A stretch of DNA of 64,000 nucleotides from Ruminococcus sp. (GCA_017441505.1 JAFRXL010000030.1:1-64000), one strand, 5' to 3'. Shown: positions 1 through 8,787, numbered from the stretch's first letter. Translations and numbers: made by a program. The notes: generated by a model not told the origin, from the sequence alone.

Positions 1-162
1 CTTAATAAAGCAGAAGCTATATATCACACAGCTGCCACATCACCAAAGTACAGTGATCAGGAATTTGAGAAGCAAATGTCCTCGGACAACCTGTACAAGC
101 TGTGCAATATTGAACCACCAAAGCGTGGACGTCCAAAGGCGGTGAAAGATGAAAACGGATGA
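1..162 (+). CDS. C-terminal end of an unidentified protein (partial at left edge)
   Basis: Frame 1 is open from the first base to a TGA at 160-162 and gives 53 residues. Near the end is a basic Pro-rich stretch, PPKRGRPKA, which looks like an AT-hook and could touch DNA. The stop overlaps the start of the next gene by 14 bases, so the two are probably co-transcribed and translationally coupled. The N-terminus lies outside the window. I do not recognise the family. Its position next to a sigma-like gene and a tRNA attachment site suggests it belongs to an integrative element. Confidence 0.6.
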   Translation, partial: LNKAEAIYHTAATSPKYSDQEFEKQMSSDNLYKLCNIEPPKRGRPKAVKDENG

Positions 163-940
163 CCTTATAAAACTGTATTACAACGGCGACGGCTCTGCTC
201 TTGACAGGCTATACAAGCAGAATACAAACTATATCCATAACATAGTCACCGATATTTCCAAGCACAGCGGATTGAAGCTGTCTGAGGATATACAGCAAGA
301 CTTGGAACAGGTCGGTGCATTGGAGTTCATTGAACGTATTCGCAAGAAAAAGTTTGATCCCGAGATAAGCAAGCTGCAAACATATCTGTATCCGTTCATT
401 TTAGGTAAGATGTGGCGGTATATAGAGGAATACTATGGAATAGTCAGCATACCTCATGGTACTATGACGCAGATACGCAAGTGTAAGAAGCTTCACAAGG
501 ACGGGTTCAGCATCACGGATATATCTAAGGAGCTGAATATAAAGGAAAAACTGGTCGTTGACTGCCTTAACTTCTCTTTCCGCTACGAACAGCTTATGGT
601 TCTCAGTGATGACGAGTCCGACGAGGATCAGAATCCACGCATTACTCCTATCGGCGACAACGTCAGCAAAAGAGCTATACAGCGAGTAGTATATCCAATG
701 ATAAGAGAGAAATATAGCAAACTGAAAGCCGAGCAGCAGCACATTCTCGGCTGCTGCTTAGGTATATTCGGTTATGCTAAAATGCCCATATCAGATATTG
801 CCGATATTCTAATAGTGACAAGAAGCGCAGCCAATAAGAAGATAAACAAGGTGCTTGAAAAGATGTATGAACTTATATGGGATAGTGAGATAAAGTATTG
901 GTTAAATGCTTATTTATGTTTATTCAAATATGATATATAA
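149..940 (+). CDS. Sigma-70-family-like regulator of a mobile element
   Basis: 263 aa. The middle (about residues 65-105, FDPEISKLQTYLYPFI...KMWRYIEEYYG) resembles sigma region 2. Residues 110-145 (IRKCKKLHKDGFSITDISKELNI) look like a helix-turn-helix of region 3 type. Residues 195-250 (AEQQHILGCCLGIFG...ISDIADILIVTRSAANKKINKVLEKMYEL) look like region 4. Divergent sigma-like proteins of this kind occur on clostridial integrative and conjugative elements, where they are thought to drive element genes. The base composition is close to the chromosome, unlike the AT-rich NACHT gene that follows. It overlaps the upstream broken ORF by 14 bases. It could also be a sigma-like DNA-binding activator rather than a true sigma factor. 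Confidence 0.65.
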   Translation: MKTDDLIKLYYNGDGSALDRLYKQNTNYIHNIVTDISKHSGLKLSEDIQQDLEQVGALEFIERIRKKKFDPEISKLQTYLYPFILGKMWRYIEEYYGIVSIPHGTMTQIRKCKKLHKDGFSITDISKELNIKEKLVVDCLNFSFRYEQLMVLSDDESDEDQNPRITPIGDNVSKRAIQRVVYPMIREKYSKLKAEQQHILGCCLGIFGYAKMPISDIADILIVTRSAANKKINKVLEKMYELIWDSEIKYWLNAYLCLFKYDI

Positions 941-1107
941 GGAGTACGCTGTCTGCTGCAAACCTTTCGTGCAACAAAACTTGCTTTTATATCGGGAAAG
1001 CTTTCTGAGGAATAGTTTAGAAAAGTGATTTATAGAGTGAATTTATAATTAAACTAATGTGTGTAAAAAATCTCGTAAATTTATACGCTTTTAAAAATCA
1101 TTACTGA

Positions 1108-1136
1108 TTGACATATAAAAAAATATATGTTATATT
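1108..1136 (+). promoter_or_regulatory. Sigma-A promoter of the NACHT gene
   Basis: TTGACA at 1108-1113, 17-bp spacer, TATATT at 1131-1136. The next gene starts 43 bases downstream. This is the only strong promoter I see in the AT-rich stretch 941-1178, so the NACHT gene is probably a separate unit from the sigma-like gene. Confidence 0.7.
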
Positions 1137-1178
1137 TAATATTAATTATAGGATATAAAATATCAAAGGAGATCAATT

Positions 1179-3071
1179 ATGAACCAAATTATTCAAGCAG
1201 CAGCAGTTACTGTTGCTACCACTTCCTTAAATAAAGCTCTTGAAGAACCTATAAAAAGGTTAAGCAATATGTTTTGCAACGCATTTTCAGAAAAGAAAAC
1301 TTTTTTTAGTATTAATAAAGAAATAGAATCGGACATATTTCTTAAAGATTATATAATAAAATCTTACGACAAAATTGGTCGCACCAAAACATTATTATAT
1401 AGAGATAGTCCTCAATTAATTGAAAACTTTTGCATTTGCACTGATCTTTCTTATACTGAATCAAATCTCCATAAAAAAATCATAAAAACATCAAATATAA
1501 AAAATATACTTGATTATTCGCGTAAAATTGTCATTACAGGATATGGAGGAATGGGCAAAACTATTATGATGAAGTTTATTCATATTAATTGCATTAAGCA
1601 ACTTGAATTAATTCCAGTTTTTGTTGTTTTAAGAAATATTACATCTAAGGATAATAAAATAGATATTTTTGAATGTATAAAAAATTCACTTTCAGAATAC
1701 AGCAGTAACATCAATGATGAAATGTTAGAAACAAGCCTTAAGAAGGGATGTTATGCTATACTTTTTGATGGCTTTGATGAAATCAAAAACGAATTATCGG
1801 ATACAGTTGCACAAGAGATTATAAAATTCTCAAATATATATGATCAAAACTATTACATTGTTTCATCAAGACCATCAGACATATTTATTAGCTGGTCTGA
1901 TTTTAAAGAATTACACACAGAACCTTTAACAAAGAATCAAGCAATAAGCTTAATTGATAAACTTGAATTTGATATAGAAACAAAAAGTAAATTCAAAAAC
2001 GAATTAATTACAACACTTTTCAATAGACATAAATCGTTTGCAAGTAATCCACTGTTATTAACTATAATGCTTTTAGTCTATAGTGATAATGGATTTATTC
2101 CTTATGACTTTTTTGAGTTTTATGGTGAAGCATTTAGAGTTATGTTTTATAAGCATGATAAATCGAAAAATTTCAAACGTGAAATACATTCTAAACTTAC
2201 TGAATATGATTTAGAAAATATTTTTGCATATTTTTGCTTTAGAAGTTTTTTTAAGGAACAATTCTCTTTTAATGAAAAAGAACTTATAGATCTTATAAAT
2301 TTATCGATTGAAAAATCAGGAATAAATGTACAAAGCACAGATGTTCTAAAAGATTTTTGTGAAAATCTTTCTATGCTTATAAAAGAAGGTCTTGAATACA
2401 AATTTGTTCACAGAAGTTTCCAAGAGTATTTTGCAGCAATTTACACTAAAAAAATACCAGATACTAACCAAAATAAACTGCTTACGCAATTTATAAAAAA
2501 CAAACCTCAAGCAACTTTTTCAGAATTTTTCCCAATACTACATAGAATTGATGCTGAAAGGCTCTATAAAAACGTTATTAATGGTTTACTTGATGAATTG
2601 GAATCTACTTATAATTCTGTTAATCGAAACGATTATGATTTCCTTTTAGAATTATTAAGTGATTACACCTATGGACAAACAACAAATCAAACAATGTATA
2701 AAAGAGATAACTATTCACTTTTAACTCCTATATCTTTTTTGATGGATTTATATAATAACAAAAAAAGCTACAATTCCTCATATTTACCATACCGTATTGA
2801 AATATGTGATGTTCTTTCATCGTTTGGTTTTGATCATGGTGAATTAGTTGAAGATATTTTAGATAAAAACGGAAATAACCATACAAATCATTTTAATAAA
2901 AGTATAAAAACATTAAATGCTGCAACTATTATTAAAGAGTTATATATACGTATGGGAAATAAAGACATTATAATGAAGTACTTTGAGCCATATCTAAATG
3001 AAATAAAATCATGGTTTCAAAATAGATTATACCAAGATTCATCCATTGATGATATGCTTGATAATATGTAA
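1179..3071 (+). CDS. NACHT-domain STAND NTPase, likely antiphage defence
   Basis: 630 aa, start chosen by the AAGGAGA Shine-Dalgarno just upstream. A helical N-terminal region of about 110 residues has no clear effector motif. It is followed by a P-loop (GYGGMGKT, about 121-128), a Walker B with tandem acidics (YAILFDGFDEI, about 192-202), a sensor-like VSSRPSD (about 230), and the typical NACHT winged-helix end FVHRSFQEYFAAIY (about 408-424). The last 200 residues are unassigned and probably form the sensor. Bacterial NACHT proteins (bNACHT) are established antiphage proteins thought to oligomerise on sensing infection. The gene is far richer in A+T than its neighbours, has its own promoter and lies about 90 bp from a tRNA attachment site, all consistent with recent acquisition as element cargo. 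Defence function is inferred from family and context. Confidence 0.85.
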   Translation: MNQIIQAAAVTVATTSLNKALEEPIKRLSNMFCNAFSEKKTFFSINKEIESDIFLKDYIIKSYDKIGRTKTLLYRDSPQLIENFCICTDLSYTESNLHKKIIKTSNIKNILDYSRKIVITGYGGMGKTIMMKFIHINCIKQLELIPVFVVLRNITSKDNKIDIFECIKNSLSEYSSNINDEMLETSLKKGCYAILFDGFDEIKNELSDTVAQEIIKFSNIYDQNYYIVSSRPSDIFISWSDFKELHTEPLTKNQAISLIDKLEFDIETKSKFKNELITTLFNRHKSFASNPLLLTIMLLVYSDNGFIPYDFFEFYGEAFRVMFYKHDKSKNFKREIHSKLTEYDLENIFAYFCFRSFFKEQFSFNEKELIDLINLSIEKSGINVQSTDVLKDFCENLSMLIKEGLEYKFVHRSFQEYFAAIYTKKIPDTNQNKLLTQFIKNKPQATFSEFFPILHRIDAERLYKNVINGLLDELESTYNSVNRNDYDFLLELLSDYTYGQTTNQTMYKRDNYSLLTPISFLMDLYNNKKSYNSSYLPYRIEICDVLSSFGFDHGELVEDILDKNGNNHTNHFNKSIKTLNAATIIKELYIRMGNKDIIMKYFEPYLNEIKSWFQNRLYQDSSIDDMLDNM

Positions 3072-3157
3072 TAATTATTAATAGATTCTATTGCTTAAAG
3101 TAAAGCTTCAATAATAAAAGTATTACTAACATAATAAACCACTATCATGATGTCACC

Positions 3158-3212
3158 CTCAGGTCCATATGAACGCAAGTTCATGCAGGTTCAAGTCCTG
3201 TTATCCGCACCA
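3158..3212 (+). other. tRNA-Leu(CAG) 3' remnant, probable att site of an integrative element
   Basis: The segment reads as the 3' part of a tRNA: anticodon loop CTCAGGT (CAG, Leu), then a long-variable-arm hairpin GAAC-GCAA-GTTC, a T arm GCAGG-TTCAAGT-CCTGT and acceptor strand TATCCGC followed by ACCA. The five bases before the loop cannot pair with the anticodon-stem 3' strand and no D arm or 5' acceptor strand is present, so this is not a working tRNA. Integration into a tRNA gene leaves exactly such a 3' copy at one junction. The element should lie to the left, with an intact tRNA-Leu at its far end. Confidence 0.8.
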
Positions 3213-3233
3213 ATAGTCCAAAGGGAATAATGT

Positions 3234-3267
3234 AAAAAAAGTCCGAATCATCGGACTTTTTCTTTTT
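3234..3267 (+). terminator. Rho-independent terminator
   Basis: Stem AAAAAGTCCGA / TCGGACTTTTT with an ATCA loop and a T-rich tail, right after the tRNA-Leu remnant. It was probably the original terminator of the tRNA gene, which marks this side as host chromosome. Confidence 0.75.
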
Positions 3268-3331
3268 ATATTCGTGTAAAAACACACTATAGTGGTATAT
3301 TAAAAATATATGCCTTATTAAAGTCATTATA

Positions 3332-3360
3332 TTGACTATTTCAGGAAAATATGCTAAAAT
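3332..3360 (+). promoter_or_regulatory. Sigma-A promoter of the split lipoprotein gene
   Basis: TTGACT at 3332-3337, 17-bp spacer, TAAAAT at 3355-3360. The box sits on top of a possible upstream TTG start, so the true start is the later ATG at 3398. Confidence 0.65.
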
Positions 3361-3397
3361 ACGTAGTATATCAATGATAAAGGGAGTGATCTATTTC

Positions 3398-4249
3398 ATG
3401 AAAAAACAAATCGCACTACTTACCTCAGCAGTTCTTGCAGTATCAATGGTAACGTCGTGTGGAAAAAACAACAGCAGCAGTCAGACCGGACACAAATGGG
3501 AAAACTCAGAAACGCTGAACGAATGGCAGAAAAGCTTGCTTGAAGCACAAGGGCTTCCAACTGACATCGAACAGCTTTCACCAACGCAGAAACGTTCTAT
3601 CCAGCATATTTACGAAATGATAACGTATCTCAACGAGAAATATGGGGAAGAGTTCGTTTATGCGGGGTATGTTGAGCCCGGGGTTATGGACGAAGAAACG
3701 CTTTATGCACGTTCATTGTCCGACAAAAAGAAAAGAGCTGTCACTGTAAAAATCGATTCAGATGGTGATTTTACAGACGACTATATGGGCAGTTCTGTAG
3801 CAGATTACTGCGAAAATCTGATAGGCGATTATGTCAGGTCTTATTTTGATTCAAAAGATGTAGCGTATTTTATGTCAGTAAACGCCAACAGATTAGATAG
3901 CATTAAGGAGGTTGAAGACGGGGATTTTAATTGGGATATTGGTGTGTAGAATGCATTCTTTTTATCGAATGATCAGATTACAAAAGAAGAAATTGCAGCT
4001 TTTATTCCAGAATTGGCAAAATGGTTATTTGATCATAAAATTATTGCTAGAAACATAATCAAAATAGTAAAAAATGTAGATTTAAAAAAAGCAACATACT
4101 CTAACAATAAAGATTGTTATGTATATGAAAATACCGTATACAATTATAATGTAACAATTAATGAAAAAAATGTTATAACAAGCAGTACAGACGATAACCC
4201 TGAATATTTTAATACTAATGAATATATAAATAAGGAGTTAAATAAATAA
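3398..4249 (+). pseudogene. Lipoprotein gene interrupted by an in-frame TAG
   Basis: The ATG at 3398 has AAGGGAGTGA upstream and encodes a lipoprotein signal peptide (KKQIALLTSAVLAVSMVTSC, lipobox Cys about residue 20). The reading frame runs to TAG at 3947-3949 (183 residues), then continues in the same frame, with no further stop, to TAA at 4247-4249. The text reads across smoothly (...NWDIGV, stop, NAFFLSNDQITKEE...). The downstream half has no good start or ribosome site of its own: only a TTG at 4013 without a Shine-Dalgarno. I read it as one gene of about 283 codons broken by a single nonsense change; a shortened lipoprotein may still be made. No family recognised. A sequencing error or stop readthrough would also fit. 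Confidence 0.7.
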
Positions 4250-4575
4250 TGAATATAAATGATATAACAGATGAAGAATTATGTATGCTGGAACAGCTAA
4301 CATACTTAAATGAAAATGTTACAGAAATTGCTGGAATTCAAGATGATTTTTTTAGAATTAACAACAATAATATTACTCACAATATTTCTAAAATTCTTGA
4401 ATCATTCACCACAGAAGCCCTTGACAAGCTCCGCCTTCACACTGAGCCAATAGACGGTTTTGAGATAAGCGGTCTTGAATGGGCGAATATTATCGAATAT
4501 TTAAAAGATACTAAAAATCGTATTTCACAGCTTGTTTTGACTGATAGTGAAAGATGCATAAGATATGCAGCTTAA
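4249..4575 (+). CDS. Small acidic protein, possibly a truncated N-terminus
   Basis: 108 aa. The ATG shares a base with the stop of the preceding lipoprotein frame (TAATG), with AAGGAGT upstream, so it is coupled to that gene. The opening, MNINDITDEELCMLEQLTYLNENV, resembles to my eye the start of longer clostridial proteins with a lipase-like fold, but the hydrolase part is absent and the frame stops soon after. It may be the stub of a longer gene or a short protein in its own right. There are no membrane segments or signal peptide. Between 4576 and 4804 I see no further gene. Confidence 0.45.
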   Translation: MNINDITDEELCMLEQLTYLNENVTEIAGIQDDFFRINNNNITHNISKILESFTTEALDKLRLHTEPIDGFEISGLEWANIIEYLKDTKNRISQLVLTDSERCIRYAA

Positions 4576-4804
4576 AGGTACACTAAAACGCTCCCTATGT
4601 CGTGATACTGTGAGCCTTATTTCGTCCCGACCGCTCCCCTGCTCTTTATTCCCGTAGGAATTGGATATAAAATTCTCAATTAAACACACGCCTGTTTATC
4701 GCACTTTAGGCTTGTTCATAATATGCTCCGTAACAGTAACCATATCAGAATCATAAAATGTATATGGGTGTACAACACTCAAAAACTATGAATGGAGTAA
4801 TAAT

Positions 4805-5773
4805 ATGAGATCTGATATATATGGTTTCGATAAATACGGCTGTGAAAATAAATGCTGTTGTTGTCAAGGACCTCCCGGGCCACAAGGACCACAAGGCCCA
4901 GCCGGAGAACGTGGACCAGCTGGTCCACGAGGTATGACAGGTCCGCAGGGACTTCCAGGTCCTCAGGGACTTCCGGGCGAACGAGGTGCCACAGGAGCAC
5001 GTGGTCCTATGGGTCCACAGGGCACTGCCGGAGAACAAGGAGCAACAGGCGAACGTGGTCCAATTGGTCCAAGAGGCTTGACAGGTCCTCAGGGTGAAGT
5101 AGGTCCTGCCGGTCCTCAGGGTGAAGTGGGTCCTGCCGGTCCTCAGGGCGAAGTTGGTCCTGCCGGTCCTCAGGGTGAAGTAGGTCCTGCCGGTCCTCAG
5201 GGCGAAATCGGTCCTGCCGGTCCTCAGGGTGAAATCGGTCCTGCCGGTCCTCAGGGTGAAGTAGGTCCTGCCGGTCCTCAGGGTGAAACTGGTCCTGCCG
5301 GTCCTCAGGGTGAAGTAGGTCCTGCCGGTCCTCAGGGACCTCCTGGCGTTATATTGAATTACGCTGATTTCTACGCAATAATGCCTCCTGATAATTCTGC
5401 TTCAATTGCCCCGGGAGCCGATGTTGATTTTCCGCAGAATGGCCCTACCAGTGGAACAGGAATAACTCGTGCAACCACATCTTCATTTAATCTTGCTGAT
5501 ATTGGTATATACCAGATACAATTTCAGGTAAGCGTGACCGAAGCAGGTCAGCTAATACTGACCTTAAATGGTGCAGACCTCGAATACACTGTTTCAGGAC
5601 GTGCGACAGGTACTGATCAGATAATTGGAATAGCTCTCGTTGAAACAACAGCAGCAAACTCTGTATTAACAGTTCGTAACCCGTCTGGAAATGCAGCAGC
5701 ATTGACCATAACTCCCCTTGCCGGCGGAACACGTCCTGTTTCTGCACATCTTGTAATAACACAGATCGGATAA
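4805..5773 (+). CDS. Collagen-like Gly-X-Y surface protein
   Basis: 322 aa. The short N-terminus has a Cys cluster (ENKCCCC). From about residue 21 to 180 the protein is an unbroken Gly-X-Y collagen-like helix, with nine near-identical copies of GEVGPAGPQ (variants GEI, GET) in its second half. The last 140 residues form a beta-rich globular domain like the C-terminal trimerisation domain of BclA-type exosporium glycoproteins. There is no classical signal peptide or LPXTG. Family knowledge suggests a trimeric filament on the cell or spore surface, with the Cys cluster or N-terminus as anchor. The start has GGAGTAATAAT upstream. A terminator follows directly. Confidence 0.85.
   Translation: MRSDIYGFDKYGCENKCCCCQGPPGPQGPQGPAGERGPAGPRGMTGPQGLPGPQGLPGERGATGARGPMGPQGTAGEQGATGERGPIGPRGLTGPQGEVGPAGPQGEVGPAGPQGEVGPAGPQGEVGPAGPQGEIGPAGPQGEIGPAGPQGEVGPAGPQGETGPAGPQGEVGPAGPQGPPGVILNYADFYAIMPPDNSASIAPGADVDFPQNGPTSGTGITRATTSSFNLADIGIYQIQFQVSVTEAGQLILTLNGADLEYTVSGRATGTDQIIGIALVETTAANSVLTVRNPSGNAAALTITPLAGGTRPVSAHLVITQIG
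5093..5335 (+). repeat. 27-bp tandem repeat, nine copies
   Basis: Nine in-frame 27-bp units encode GE(V/I/T)GPAGPQ inside the collagen-like gene. Units differ mainly at the third codon and at wobble positions, so the array should be prone to length change by slippage or recombination. Confidence 0.9.
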
Positions 5774-5780
5774 TATGAAC

Positions 5781-5808
5781 AAGGCTCCCAGAATACTCCG
5801 GGAGCCTT
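5781..5808. terminator. Bidirectional terminator between the collagen-like gene and adhE
   Basis: 9-bp perfect stem AAGGCTCCC / GGGAGCCTT with a 10-nt loop, 8 bases after the collagen-like gene stop and downstream of the convergent adhE gene. Confidence 0.75.
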
Positions 5809-5848
5809 GTTGCGTTCCTATGGATCAAAACAAAACATTCGGGCAGGC

Positions 5849-5868
5849 CTTGTGCGGTGTTGCATTAA
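5849..5868. repeat. Solo copy of the AACACCGCACAA palindrome end
   Basis: CTTGTGCGGTGTTGCATTAA matches 18 of 20 bases of the terminal inverted repeat of the 180-bp element at 44406-44585. It overlaps the adhE stop codon. Confidence 0.6.
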
Positions 5869-8501
5869 GCCTTTGGATACTCTTTTTCGACAAAGGTCCT
5901 GCCGTAATAAGCATTGAGATATATCTGCTTTATCTCACTGATAAGCGGATAACGTGGATTTGCACCTGTACACTGATCGTCGAAGGCATTTTCTGTCATT
6001 TCGTCGAGAGTTGCCATGAAGTCCGTTTCAGTAACACCGTAATCGGCAATAGTATCCTTTATTCCGATCTTGTGACGCAGTTCTCTTATAGCTGCAATAA
6101 GCTTTTCGAGCTTGTCCTTAGGAGTTTTACCGCCAAGTCCGAGATAGTCCGCAACCTCTGCATAACGTTCAAGAGTATGGGGATGAGCGTACTGTGGAAA
6201 TGTTCCCATTTTTTCAGGAGTTTCCGAAGCGTTGAAACGCAGTACATCTTCGATAACAAGTGCATTTGCGATACCGTGAGGAATATGGTGATAAGCTCCG
6301 AGCTTGTGTGCAAGAGAGTGGCTTACTCCGAGGAATGCATTTGCAAAAGCCATACCTGACATTGCTGCGGCATTAGCCATTTTTTCTCTCGCTGCCGGAT
6401 CGTTCGCACCGTTATCGTAAGCACGAGGAAGAAATTCAAATATTATTTTAAGTGCCCTGAGTGCAAGTCCGTCTGTGAAGTCGGTCGCCATTACGGAAGC
6501 ATATGCTTCAAGAGCGTGCGTCAATGCATCTATACCGGAAGCGGAGGTAAGTCCCTTAGGAGCTGTCATTTGAAGATCGGTATCTATTATAGCCATATTC
6601 GGCATAAGTTCATAGTCTGCAAGAGGATGCTTCACACCAGTGCTCTCGTCAGTAATAACAGCAAAAGGTGTTACTTCAGAACCGGTTCCGGCAGAAGTCG
6701 GGATAGCCACAAAATAAGCTTTTCCACCAATTTTCGGAAACGTGTACACCCTCTTTCGTATATCCATGAAACGCATCGACATATCAGCAAAATCAGCCTC
6801 TGGATGTTCATAGAGCACCCACATTATCTTTGCGGCATCCATAGCCGAACCGCCGCCGAGAGCTATGATAACATCCGGCTTGAATGCGGCTATCTGTGCC
6901 GCACCTTCCTTAGCACAGGCAAGTGTAGGATCAGGATCAACGTCAAAGAATGAAGCGTACTGTATGCCGAGTTCAGCAAGCTTGTCGGTTATAACCTTTG
7001 TGAAGCCGTTTTCGTACAGGAACTTATCAGTTACGATGAATGCACGCTTCTTGTCCATAATATTCTTTAATTCGTCAAGTGCCGTTGACAGGCATCCTCG
7101 CTTCATATATATCTTTTCGGGGACTCTGAACCATAGCATATTTTCCCGCCTTTCTGCAACGATTTTGATATTTAGCAGATGCTTAACTCCTACGTTATCG
7201 CTTACGGAATTCCCTCCCCATGAGCCGCAGCCGAGGGTAAGTGACGGAGTAAGACCAAAATTATAAATATCGCCTATGCCGCCCTGAGACGAAGGAGTAT
7301 TAACAAGTATGCGGCAGGTCTTCATTCTGCTGCGGAATTCCTCCAGTTTATCCTGCTGAGTAATAACGTCAAGATAAATCGAAGACGTATGACCATAACC
7401 GCCGTCTTCAATAAGTTTTTCAGCTTTATTCAGAGCATCATGCATATCCTCAGCTTTATACATTGCAAGAACAGGTGAAAGTTTTTCGTGAGCAAATTCC
7501 TCTGAAAGATCGGTGCTTTTTGTCTCTCCTATGAGTATTTTTGTGCCATCAGGAACTGAAACTCCTGCAAGTTCTGCAATTTTAAAGGCACTCTGACCAA
7601 CTATCTTAGCGTTGATAGCTCCGTTGATAAGGATAGTATTACCGACTTTTTCCTTTTCGGCTTCTGAGAGAAAATAGCAGCCTCTTGCAGCAAATTCAGC
7701 CTTAACTTCATCATAAATATCCTTGTGGACGATAACCGACTGCTCAGAAGCACATATCATACCATTATCAAATGTCTTAGAGTGGATTATTGAATTTACA
7801 GCAAGGATCATATCTGCGGATCTATCAATTATCGCAGGTGTATTTCCCGCACCTACGCCTATGGCAGGTTTGCCGCTTGAATAAGCAGCCTTTACCATTT
7901 TGGCTCCGCCTGTCGCAAGTATAAGATCAGCTTCCGCCATAACAAGATTTGTCATTTCAAGACTCGGAACATCAATCCATGATATTATGCCCTCGGGAGC
8001 CCCTGCTGCAACAGCTGCTTCAAGTATGACTTTAGCCGCTTCAATGGTAGAGTTCTTTGCCCTCGGGTGTGGACTGATTATAATACCATTTCTCGTTTTT
8101 AAGGCAATGAGAGACTTGAAAATAGCTGTTGAAGTCGGATTTGTAGTCGGGATAACAGCCGCTATAACACCTATAGGTTCAGCAATTTTGGTGATGCCGG
8201 CAGCCTTGTCTTCTTCAATAACACCGCAGGTCTTGACGTTACGGTAGGTATTGCAGATATACTCAGAAGCGTAATGATTTTTGATGACTTTGTCCTCGAA
8301 TATTCCCATTTCGGTTTCTTCAACCGCAAGCTTTGCGAGCGGTATCCTGTTCTTATTTGCCGCAGCCGCAGCTGCAAGGAATATCTTATCGACCTGTTCC
8401 TGAGTAAATGAAGCAAATTTTTTCTGTGCCTGTCTGACATTTTCAATAGCTTTTTCAAGCTTTTCTGTGCTGTCAACTATCTCATAATTCCTCTTATTCA
8501 T
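5865..8501 (-). CDS. adhE: Bifunctional acetaldehyde-CoA / alcohol dehydrogenase
   Basis: 878 aa. Reduces acetyl-CoA to acetaldehyde and then ethanol, reoxidising two NADH in fermentation. The N-terminal half is an acylating aldehyde dehydrogenase with the catalytic Cys in GMICASEQ (about 249). The C-terminal half is an iron-dependent alcohol dehydrogenase with GGGSAMDAAK (about 546) and the metal-ligand region HSLAHKLGAYHHIPHG (about 725-741). The family normally forms spirosome filaments. I start at the ATG at 8501, which has CGGAGGTAAAT upstream; 26 further in-frame codons before it are hydrophobic and have no ribosome site. It is monocistronic and convergent with the collagen-like gene. 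The leader 8502-8787 has no clear sigma-A promoter or canonical Rex site. Confidence 0.96.
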   Translation of the reverse strand: MNKRNYEIVDSTEKLEKAIENVRQAQKKFASFTQEQVDKIFLAAAAAANKNRIPLAKLAVEETEMGIFEDKVIKNHYASEYICNTYRNVKTCGVIEEDKAAGITKIAEPIGVIAAVIPTTNPTSTAIFKSLIALKTRNGIIISPHPRAKNSTIEAAKVILEAAVAAGAPEGIISWIDVPSLEMTNLVMAEADLILATGGAKMVKAAYSSGKPAIGVGAGNTPAIIDRSADMILAVNSIIHSKTFDNGMICASEQSVIVHKDIYDEVKAEFAARGCYFLSEAEKEKVGNTILINGAINAKIVGQSAFKIAELAGVSVPDGTKILIGETKSTDLSEEFAHEKLSPVLAMYKAEDMHDALNKAEKLIEDGGYGHTSSIYLDVITQQDKLEEFRSRMKTCRILVNTPSSQGGIGDIYNFGLTPSLTLGCGSWGGNSVSDNVGVKHLLNIKIVAERRENMLWFRVPEKIYMKRGCLSTALDELKNIMDKKRAFIVTDKFLYENGFTKVITDKLAELGIQYASFFDVDPDPTLACAKEGAAQIAAFKPDVIIALGGGSAMDAAKIMWVLYEHPEADFADMSMRFMDIRKRVYTFPKIGGKAYFVAIPTSAGTGSEVTPFAVITDESTGVKHPLADYELMPNMAIIDTDLQMTAPKGLTSASGIDALTHALEAYASVMATDFTDGLALRALKIIFEFLPRAYDNGANDPAAREKMANAAAMSGMAFANAFLGVSHSLAHKLGAYHHIPHGIANALVIEDVLRFNASETPEKMGTFPQYAHPHTLERYAEVADYLGLGGKTPKDKLEKLIAAIRELRHKIGIKDTIADYGVTETDFMATLDEMTENAFDDQCTGANPRYPLISEIKQIYLNAYYGRTFVEKEYPKA

Positions 8502-8787
8502 ATTTACCTCCGTCTTATAGTTATTCACCGGAAATATAGCGAAAAGTGCCGGAAGATAACATAAAACTACTATTATCATCCATATCTGTCACACCGCATT
8601 GTTGATTATCTGGCAATAAATGTTAGCAAAACAAAACGACGTCAATAATTATATTATTTCAATTTTTAAGAGAATTATTCTTTTGCATAAATGCTCAGTT
8701 ATATCACCGTCTTACAAGTGATCTCATGTCAGTTTTTATCACATATATATTTCACCTGAAAACATATTTTTCATCTTAGCGGATAAT

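Noticed and set aside
3158..3212. A complete tRNA-Leu gene
   Set aside because: There is no D arm, no 5' acceptor strand and no matching 5' anticodon-stem strand; only the 3' part is present.
3332..3397. Upstream TTG start for the lipoprotein
   Set aside because: The TTG is the -35 box of a good promoter, and the later ATG has a ribosome site and begins a proper lipoprotein signal.
4013..4249. Independent 78-aa gene after the lipoprotein
   Set aside because: It starts at a TTG without a ribosome site and is in the same open frame as the lipoprotein, separated only by one TAG.
4751..5097. Arg/Ser/Thr/Trp-rich frames overlapping the collagen-like gene on both strands
   Set aside because: They are mirror products of the low-complexity GC-rich repeat; they lack ribosome sites and natural composition.
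5093..5335. Regular short repeats that could suggest a CRISPR array
   Set aside because: The 27-bp units are contiguous, without spacers, and encode in-frame GEVGPAGPQ collagen repeats.
5775..6359. A 194-codon plus-strand frame opposite adhE, with similar frames opposite other long genes
   Set aside because: It has no ribosome site or recognisable protein and lies fully within strongly conserved adhE coding sequence.
8502..8579. Longer N-terminus of AdhE
   Set aside because: The 26 extra in-frame residues are hydrophobic and have no ribosome site, while the ATG at 8501 has a strong CGGAGGTAAAT.
8600..8660. Rex operator upstream of adhE
   Set aside because: TTGTT and TAACA half-sites occur on the minus strand but their spacing does not match the TTGTTAA-N4-TTAACAA consensus.
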